A DNA stretch of 30,476 nt from Polyangiaceae bacterium (GTDB lineage Bacteria > Myxococcota > Polyangia > Polyangiales > Polyangiaceae). This document shows positions 24,969-30,476 of this stretch, in pieces. The notes below the pieces were generated by a model. That model had not been told where the DNA came from and searched no databases. It worked only from the letters and a program-made list of their open reading frames with translations. Within the stretch, counting starts at the first letter, position 1. Each line of letters begins with the position of its first letter. Location: assembly GCA_025936205.1 (NCBI GenBank), contig JAICTU010000033.1, positions 1 through 30,476 of the forward strand, given 5' to 3'. A program made the position numbers and the translations under genes.

Positions 24969-26504
24969 ATGGCTCGCCCTCCTGATATGGTGCGGCACAG
25001 GGTGGCAGGACCAACTCGCAGCATTCCGGGTGTGGACCATCGGGTCGCAGACGAAGCTGCACCGGATCCGCACTCGACTGAGCGCCCGGCTAGGGCTGGG
25101 CTCGCAGGCACTGTCCTCGGGGGGAAGTACCGACTCGTTTCAGAAATTGGCCGTGGCGGCATGGGTTCGGTTTGGCGCGCTGAACACCTGAGTTGGGAAG
25201 CCCCCGTGGCTATCAAGCTGATGAACCGCGACATCGCGGACCAGCCCGAGGCGCGCGCCCGTTTCGAACGCGAGGTGCGCCTCGCAGCGGGCTTGCGCAG
25301 TCCGCACGTGGTCCAGGTGCTCGACCACGGTGTCGATGAACGCACCCACATGCCGTTCATCGTCATGGAGCTGCTCGAGGGGGAGAGCCTCGAGCGAAGG
25401 GTGAAGCGCCTGGGCCGCCTCAGCCCCGCGGAGACCTTCGGGATCATCAGTCAGATCGTGCGCGCCCTGAGCCGCGCGCACGAAGCCGGCATCGTCCATC
25501 GCGATCTCAAGCCCGAAAACATCTTCCTCGTGAAGAACGAAGAAGAACACGTCGCCAAGGTGCTCGACTTCGGCATCGCCAAGGGCACTCATGCGGGCCA
25601 GGGGCAGCCCGCCCTGGGGCTCACCAGGCCTGGGCGCATCCTCGGCACGCCTTATTACATGAGCCCGGAGCAGTTCCGCGGCTCGGAGATCGACCAGCGC
25701 TCCGACCTCTGGAGCCTGAGTGTCATCGCCTGCGAGTGCCTCACCGGGCGGCGGCCGTTCGAAGCGAACGACTTCGGCGAGCTGGCCTTGCTGCTGCTGG
25801 GCGGCGCCCGGCGCCCCCTTCCGTCCGAGCTCGGCCCCGTACCGGTAGGCTTCGATGCCTGGTTCACGAGGGCCACGCACACGGATCTCGCCCGGCGTTT
25901 CCACTCGGCGCGCGAGCTCGGGCAGGCGCTCGGCGCCGTGTGCGGCATCAGCCCGCAGCGGGCGGCGGAAGAGATCGCTACCCCGGGGCTGTCGCTCACC
26001 GAGACGGACGGGGTGAGCTCGGGGCCTCTGCGCTGGCAAGGTTCCGCGTCCACGGGGGAAGCTGGCTGGCGCCCGCTGGTCGTGCGCATGGTGGCGGCCA
26101 GCGCCAGCGCGATGCTGATCGCAGCGCTGGTGGTCGTGTTCCAACTTCGACAAAGGTCCACGGCAGCCACCAGATCGGACGCAACGCACGCCGCGCAACC
26201 GGCGACTCAGGCATTGCCCTTGGCTCCTGCCGCCCCCCTCCAGCCTGCGCCTCCTGCTCCCGCCGCGCCGCCGCCACCGGCCGCTCTGCCCGCGCCTGAA
26301 GCACAGGCGGACGAGCCCACGCCAGTGGACATTCCGCCCGTCCACTCCAAGACGCGACCAGCCCGACCTCACTCGACTGCGAAACCCGCCAAGCCCCCGC
26401 GGCGCGCGGCACCTTCGGCCGCGCCCGCCGCCAGCCCGGAGGCGGATCCCGAGGTCGACATCAACGGGCGCCGCATCCGCATGACTCTCGATCCCACGCC
26501 CTGA
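24969..26504 (+). CDS. Transmembrane Ser/Thr protein kinase (Pkn/PpkA-like)
   Basis: This is a eukaryotic-type protein kinase expected to phosphorylate Ser/Thr on cytoplasmic targets. From ATG 24969 it has 511 residues. The kinase domain (about 52-325) has the Gly-rich loop IGRGGMGSVWRAEH (60-73), Lys82 in AIK, HRDLKPEN (177-184), DFG (200-202) and GTPYYMSPEQ (226-235), all intact, so it should be active. A transmembrane helix (about 371-393) is followed by a short Pro/Ala-rich outer tail ending in ADPEVDINGRRIRMTLDPTP. There are no PASTA repeats. ATG 24894 and ATG 24987 are alternative starts. The 24969 start is preferred because GGTGG lies 4 nt upstream. It could feed the FHA protein, as in PpkA/Fha1 systems, but myxobacteria have many such kinases. 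Confidence 0.9.
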   Translation: MARPPDMVRHRVAGPTRSIPGVDHRVADEAAPDPHSTERPARAGLAGTVLGGKYRLVSEIGRGGMGSVWRAEHLSWEAPVAIKLMNRDIADQPEARARFEREVRLAAGLRSPHVVQVLDHGVDERTHMPFIVMELLEGESLERRVKRLGRLSPAETFGIISQIVRALSRAHEAGIVHRDLKPENIFLVKNEEEHVAKVLDFGIAKGTHAGQGQPALGLTRPGRILGTPYYMSPEQFRGSEIDQRSDLWSLSVIACECLTGRRPFEANDFGELALLLLGGARRPLPSELGPVPVGFDAWFTRATHTDLARRFHSARELGQALGAVCGISPQRAAEEIATPGLSLTETDGVSSGPLRWQGSASTGEAGWRPLVVRMVAASASAMLIAALVVVFQLRQRSTAATRSDATHAAQPATQALPLAPAAPLQPAPPAPAAPPPPAALPAPEAQADEPTPVDIPPVHSKTRPARPHSTAKPAKPPRRAAPSAAPAASPEADPEVDINGRRIRMTLDPTP

Positions 26505-26530
26505 GCGTGCGGCACGTCACCTGAACATTC

Positions 26531-27559
26531 ATGGCTTCCCAATACAACTCCTGTGGCCGCGCCATCGTGGCTCTCGCGCTGCTCGCCGTGAGCGGCACCG
26601 CGCACGCCGATGTCCCGGTCAGTCCCAACGCCAGCCGTCACTTCAAGGAAGGTGTCCGCTACCTCAAGACGCACGACGCCGATCGCTTCGACAAAGCGTA
26701 CGCACAGTTTCGTGCGGCGTACGCCGACTCCCCCTCCTGGAAGATCCTGGGCAACCTCGGCATCGTGGCGGAAGCCCTCGAGCGCGACGGCGAAGCCATT
26801 GACGCCTATCGCGGCTATCTCGAAGGCGGTGCCAAAGACCTGAAAGCCTCCGAGCGCGAGCAGTTCAAGTCGGACCTGAACCGGCTCGAGCTGGGCTCCG
26901 CCCAGGTTGCCGTGGAAGTTGTCCCGGATGGCTCCTGGATCATCGATGAACGGGTGGTCGAAGACGGCAAGCCCGTCGTCAACCGCTACGGGCCCAGCTC
27001 GGGCACCACGGGCCTCCGCCTGCGCGCAGGCCGTCACCGCCTGCACGCCGAGCTCGACGGACATGCGAGTCCCACATGGGAGTTCGAGGCGCTGCCCGGC
27101 GGCAAAGGCGCCCATTCCTTCGATCTGCGACCGCCGGAGGTGGCTCCCCCGCCCGTGGCGCACCCCGAACCGATCGTGGATGAGCGCGAGGATGCGGCTC
27201 CCCCTCCGAGCGGCAACACCGGGCGCATCCTGGGCTACAGCGCGATCGGTCTGGGCGTCGTCGGCACAGGCCTGGGCACCTACTTCCTGATCCAGGGCTA
27301 CCAGCGGCGCAGCGAGGGCGAGTCGGCGTACTCCAACTGCGTCGCGACGAATCAACCCAGCTGCCCGGAGAGCGATACCAAGCAGGAGCAGGAGACCAGC
27401 GCGCGCGTTCGTTCGGGCATCAGCTTTGGTGTCGCCGGTGCGATGTTCGCGACGGGGGTGTTGCTGCTCGTGTATTCGGGCTCCTCTGACGAGGCGAGCG
27501 AGGCGAGTCTCACGCCGTGGGTGGGGCCGCGGCAACTAGGGATCAGCGGTACCTTTTGA
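26531..27559 (+). CDS. Secreted/membrane TPR-like protein with PEGA-like region, paired with the kinase
   Basis: The product has 342 residues. A signal peptide (1-26) ends AHA/DV. A tetratricopeptide-like region (about 33-105) includes HFKEGVRYLKTHDADRF, YAQFRAAYADSPSWKIL and GNLGIVAEALERDGEAIDAY. A PEGA-like beta segment follows (about 115-195: VAVEVVPDGSWIIDE, TTGLRLRAGRHRLHAELDGH). A Pro-rich stretch leads to two hydrophobic segments (about 232-258 and 295-318). This design is common next to Ser/Thr kinases in myxobacteria. It lies 26 bp after the kinase gene and is probably cotranscribed. A role as sensor or envelope partner of the kinase is inferred. No link to secretion is shown. Confidence 0.8.
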   Translation: MASQYNSCGRAIVALALLAVSGTAHADVPVSPNASRHFKEGVRYLKTHDADRFDKAYAQFRAAYADSPSWKILGNLGIVAEALERDGEAIDAYRGYLEGGAKDLKASEREQFKSDLNRLELGSAQVAVEVVPDGSWIIDERVVEDGKPVVNRYGPSSGTTGLRLRAGRHRLHAELDGHASPTWEFEALPGGKGAHSFDLRPPEVAPPPVAHPEPIVDEREDAAPPPSGNTGRILGYSAIGLGVVGTGLGTYFLIQGYQRRSEGESAYSNCVATNQPSCPESDTKQEQETSARVRSGISFGVAGAMFATGVLLLVYSGSSDEASEASLTPWVGPRQLGISGTF

Positions 27560-28062
27560 GCAACTTGGAGCGGCGTCTCAGCAGCAGCTGCGTGCGTGCG
27601 CGTTTGGCGTGAACCGCGAGGGCACACCACCGGCGTTGGCCTCCGACACAGTCGGTTCTGCATCGACAGGAGATAACGTTTGCCAAGGGTTTCAGCGCTA
27701 AGCTTCCAGTGAGCTGTGGCCCCGCCAAAGCCGTGCCAGGCTGTCGCTCGACGCGACCCTCAGGCCCAGTCGGAAAACAGGCAGCCGCTCAACTGGATGC
27801 CCATCGAATCGACATCGAAAAAGCTGCGACAGGGCGATAGAGCAGCGGACCGCGGCCGGCTCACGTGTTTCCCATAGAGCCTGTGGGTTGAGGGGGAGCG
27901 CGACTTGCCGCGCACGGTGGATGGCGCAGTGCCAACCGTGAACCCCAGTAAGTCCTCGCTGCGCACCGTCGTGACGGCGCTCGCAGCCCGACAGGTTAGA
28001 CTCGGGATGTCATGTACGCGATCCACGGACCCATCTGTGAGCTGCGCCGGGAGACTGCTCGC
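27560..28062. other. 503-bp stretch without a convincing gene
   Basis: The stretch has lower coding character than its surroundings. One minus-strand frame (27760-28026, 88 codons) is open, but it has mixed third-position use and no recognisable protein pattern. I see no tRNA, clear terminator hairpin or repeat. It may mark the end of the T6SS-associated region. Confidence 0.5.
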
Positions 28063-28410
28063 TCACGAAGCAACTGGCGGCACGTCGAGCCAGATCCCGA
28101 CGAAGCCCGCGGCAACGGCAGCCATCGCCCAGGCCAGGCTTCCCCGGGTTACCTCATGTTCCGGATATGCCCTGGAGGCCACGAGATTGCTCAGCGCGGC
28201 CCCCATGAACATCAGGCCCCGCAACAGATTTCGGAGCGGGATGTTAGCCAAGGGCCAGCCGCTCTGGAACACCCCGGAGAGGAGCCAGAGGCCGAGCAGC
28301 AGAAGCACTGCACTGCTCACCGTATGCTGGCGCACCCGGTCCAGGACGCGCGCCGGCGGAATCGCCGCGCACGAAGCAAGCCACAGCATCAGTAAGCTGT
28401 CCACCGACAC
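28063..28410 (-). CDS. Small multi-pass membrane protein, unknown function (start uncertain)
   Basis: The C-terminal 115 codons of an open frame encode about four hydrophobic helices: LLMLWLASCAAIP, SSAVLLLLGLWLLSGVF, LLRGLMFMGAALSNLVA and AWAMAAVAAGFVGIWLDV. Short charged loops (ARVLDRVRQH, SRAYPEHEV) separate them. The frame stays open to 28650, but the upstream part is Arg/Ser/Pro-rich and begins with TTG. GTG 28410 is therefore an assumed start, and no good ribosome-binding site supports it. I do not recognise a family. It is on the same strand as the YihY-type gene, but 436 bp away. Confidence 0.5.
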   Translation of the reverse strand: MSVDSLLMLWLASCAAIPPARVLDRVRQHTVSSAVLLLLGLWLLSGVFQSGWPLANIPLRNLLRGLMFMGAALSNLVASRAYPEHEVTRGSLAWAMAAVAAGFVGIWLDVPPVAS

Positions 28411-28846
28411 GCCAGAAGAGCGATAGACGAGCAATGCCGCGCACGCGCAATCAACTGCGCGGCGCAGCGCGCGCGCTGTGCGCTCCAGCCCGACGCTCGG
28501 GCGTGACCCCACCGAGGATACGCCCTCACAGCCTACCGGAAGAGCCGATGGCGGAGCGGGTGGTTTGGCGGCGGTGGCCACCTGCTCCCCATAGCACGCC
28601 GATGGCTCAGCCTCCCAGGGCTCACGGCGCCTCGCTCGATGGGCTCGCAAGTCGAACGGTCCGTTCGCCCATCCAGCGAACTTCCCGTGGATGCAGTGCC
28701 GCCAGCGTCAAAACGGCGCGCTCACAGCGTCGTCACGGAACCAACGCCGCTGCGTGTTCCAGGACGCGGCTGCATCGCCGTGTCGACGCAGACCGCAACC
28801 GAGCGGCCTCTCGACGGCATCCAGCGTGGAGGACTCCGCGAAGCCT
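28411..28846. other. 436-bp stretch with no supported gene
   Basis: The first 240 bp could be the N-terminal part of the small membrane protein if it uses the TTG at 28650. The remainder shows no coding pattern, RNA gene or repeat that I can support. Confidence 0.4.
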
Positions 28847-29692
28847 TCACGTCCGCTCCCTCCGCAGCACATCATTCAGCTCGCCGCCAAACAGCGTGAC
28901 CCAGCCCGCCACGAACAGCCAGAGCATCAGCACGATGACTGCGCCGAGGCTGCCGTACAGCGCGTCGTAGTCCGAGAAGCGGTTGACGTAGAGCTTGAAC
29001 GCCATCGAGGTGCCGAGCAGGACCAGCGTGGCCAGCAAGCTGCCGGGCGTGACCAGAACGAAGGGCTGGTCGAGATTGGGCCCCAGGTAATAGACCAGCG
29101 AAAAAGCAAAGTGCAGCGCGCTGATGATGATCAGCCAGCGCAAGCCGGCAAACAGTGCCAGCAGGCCCTGGCTCCAGCCCAGGTGATGGCCGATGTAGTC
29201 CTGCAGCATGCCGCCAAAGATGATCAGCGCGAACGCGCCCAAGACCAGACCGAAAAAGGCCACCGTGAGCAGCAGCGCCACGCCCCGGGCCCGCAGGAAG
29301 GAGCGGTCCTCCTCCACCTCGTAGACCACGTTGAGCTGTTGCATCAGCCCATGCAGCCCGCTCGTGGCCGACCAGAGCATGAACAGGAAGGCGAACGATA
29401 GTAGACCGTACCTCCGCCGCGACACCACCGCCTGAACGGTGCTCGTCAGCAACTCGGCAGCGTTATCCGGCAGCACCTCGCGCGCGAGATCCATCATCGC
29501 TTGTTGCAGGTGAGGGATCGGCAGGTAAGGCAAGACGCTCAGGCAGAAAATCGCGCACGGAAACAGCGCAAGGACCATATAAAAAGCCAGCGCTGCGGCA
29601 CCGTTCGCGATCTGGTCCTCGTTGATCTCCCGCCAGAGCGACTTGCAACAGTGCTTCCAGTCGAACTGCCAATCGTCGCTCCGGACAATCAC
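28847..29692 (-). CDS. YihY/BrkB family inner-membrane protein
   Basis: The product has 281 residues from GTG 29692 (TTG 29755 would add 21). It shows the YihY layout: an amphipathic start (WKHCCKSLWREINEDQIANGAAALAFYMVLALFPCAIF), then about six membrane helices. Family motifs include LFMLWSATSGLHGLMQQLNVVYEVEEDRSFLRARGVAL (with the conserved N-x-x-Y/W-x-V-x-E-x-R pattern) and the end segment YGSLGAVIVLMLWLFVAGWVTLFGGELN. Members were once annotated as RNase BN, which is wrong; their role as transporters is unproven. No T6SS link is apparent. Confidence 0.88.
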   Translation of the reverse strand: MIVRSDDWQFDWKHCCKSLWREINEDQIANGAAALAFYMVLALFPCAIFCLSVLPYLPIPHLQQAMMDLAREVLPDNAAELLTSTVQAVVSRRRYGLLSFAFLFMLWSATSGLHGLMQQLNVVYEVEEDRSFLRARGVALLLTVAFFGLVLGAFALIIFGGMLQDYIGHHLGWSQGLLALFAGLRWLIIISALHFAFSLVYYLGPNLDQPFVLVTPGSLLATLVLLGTSMAFKLYVNRFSDYDALYGSLGAVIVLMLWLFVAGWVTLFGGELNDVLRRERT

Positions 29693-29830
29693 GTGGCGCC
29701 TGCAGCGAAGAGCGTGCCACGCACTGCCGCAGGCCACCCTGCCCGCTTTCCGCAACGCGCGCTGGTGCTCGGAACTCGGCCCTTCTTGCCTGCCGGCTCA
29801 AGCAGCTAGCAAGAGCGGCACGGTGCGGCG

Positions 29831-30476
29831 CTATGGCCGTGGCGAGTCGCCCGTGCGCCACGACGCCCCGAGCAGCTCCGCCAACTCCCGCGCATTGCGC
29901 TGCGCCTTGTCCTCAAAGCAATTGTTGAACAGCACGTGCACGGAACGCGCCGGCCCGGCGAGCTGCCGGATCTGCGGCACCAGGCTCTGTAGCTCGGACG
30001 TCGAGTACAGATAGTTGAACCGCTCCGCCGAGCTCGCCAGCCCCTTCTTCGTCCACATCTCCTGGTTGTGGCCGTGCAGGCGCAGGATCGCGAGCCTCGC
30101 GGTCGTCGCCTCCCAGATCGGAGGCACGCTGCTCGCGAACCCCTGCGGCTCGTCGACGACGACATGGATCAACCCCTGTTCGCGCTCGAACGCCAGCACG
30201 CGCTCGCGGGACTTTTCTGAAAACCACGAGCGGTTGCGAAACTCCGTCGCCAGGGACAGTCCGCTGAGTTTTTCCGCCGCATGCTCGACCTGCGCGTAGC
30301 CCTCGCGATTGGCGATGACCCAGGGCGCAAACTGCAACAGAACGGCGCCGAGCTTTCCTGCTTTCTCCAGCGGCTGAAGGGCTTCCCGAAACCGCCGCCA
30401 GAGCTCGTCGCGGAGCTCGTTCGGCAGGTCGCGGTAATAGACCTTGGAAGCATCCGTGCCGATCGCCTTGCGCAGA
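29831..30476 (-). CDS. DUF72 (YecE-like) protein, N-terminus beyond right edge
   Basis: The minus-strand frame is open from the right edge to TAG at 29831-29833, giving 214 complete codons of the C-terminal part. Segments fit DUF72 proteins: LGAVLLQFAPWV, AEKLSGLSLATEFRNRSWF (the R-N/H-x-S-W element), GLIHVVVDEP, AILRLHGHN and the terminal VHVLFNNCFEDKAQRNARELAELLG. DUF72 has a TIM-barrel-like fold and no firmly known function. The spacing to the YihY gene is about 140 bp on the same strand, so cotranscription is possible. No link to secretion is seen. Confidence 0.88.
   Translation of the reverse strand, partial: LRKAIGTDASKVYYRDLPNELRDELWRRFREALQPLEKAGKLGAVLLQFAPWVIANREGYAQVEHAAEKLSGLSLATEFRNRSWFSEKSRERVLAFEREQGLIHVVVDEPQGFASSVPPIWEATTARLAILRLHGHNQEMWTKKGLASSAERFNYLYSTSELQSLVPQIRQLAGPARSVHVLFNNCFEDKAQRNARELAELLGASWRTGDSPRP

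Noticed and set aside
27760..28026. 88-codon minus-strand frame in the intergenic stretch
   Set aside because: Mixed third-position bases, no convincing ribosome-binding site and no family pattern; too weak to annotate.
28691..29401. Plus-strand open frame rich in Gln, His and Arg
   Set aside because: It is antisense to the YihY family gene, and its composition is what the reverse of membrane-helix codons gives.

Overview
The window is dominated by a nearly complete type VI secretion system (T6SS) locus on high-GC DNA. The gene content suggests a myxobacterium or a close relative (Myxococcota). Besides the T6SS, it holds a transmembrane Ser/Thr kinase followed by a TPR-like secreted or membrane protein, many small lipoproteins, and proteins with long Pro/Ala-rich linkers. 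The taxon is an inference from style; no rRNA or other marker is present.

Layout. (1) Positions 1-8681, minus strand: tssA-tssB-tssC-tssE-tssF-tssG-tssH (clpV). This is a tight operon with ATGA overlaps or gaps of 22 bp or less, encoding the sheath, baseplate and sheath-recycling ATPase. ClpV runs off the left edge. A 32-codon ORF with a good ribosome-binding site lies just upstream of tssA. (2) 8931-11312, plus: an inner-membrane-anchored lytic transglycosylase (here LT-A). (3) 11382-11873, minus: hcp (tssD), on its own. (4) 12110-19747, plus: tssJ-tssK-tssL-tssM-fha, encoding the membrane complex, the baseplate-membrane connector and a phosphothreonine-reading FHA protein. (5) 19754-22451: two lipoprotein genes on the minus strand, then a third lipoprotein and a small helical protein on the plus strand, all of unknown function. 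(6) 22417-24843, minus: LT-B, a paralogue of LT-A whose lytic transglycosylase motifs have decayed. (7) 24969-27559, plus: the kinase and the TPR-like protein. (8) 27560-30476: a poorly coding stretch, a small membrane protein, a YihY/BrkB family membrane protein and a DUF72 protein cut by the right edge. Region 8 looks unrelated to secretion.

How the parts work together. TssJLM span the envelope, TssKEFG form the baseplate, TssA-TssB-TssC-Hcp form the sheath and tube, and ClpV recycles the contracted sheath. The FHA protein and the kinase suggest control by threonine phosphorylation. TssL has no peptidoglycan-binding domain, so the two transglycosylase-like proteins are the obvious candidates for opening or gripping the cell wall. 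No VgrG, PAAR, effector/immunity pair or PppA-type phosphatase is visible.

The most original feature is the LT-A/LT-B pair around the hcp and tssJKLM half of the locus. Both have the same unusual plan: a cytoplasmic helical module, a long disordered linker, one membrane span, and a periplasmic Cys-rich lytic transglycosylase domain. One copy looks active and the other looks catalytically dead. Three short tandem repeat arrays (12, 13 and 9 bp) within or at the ends of tssJ and tssM are a second unexplained pattern.
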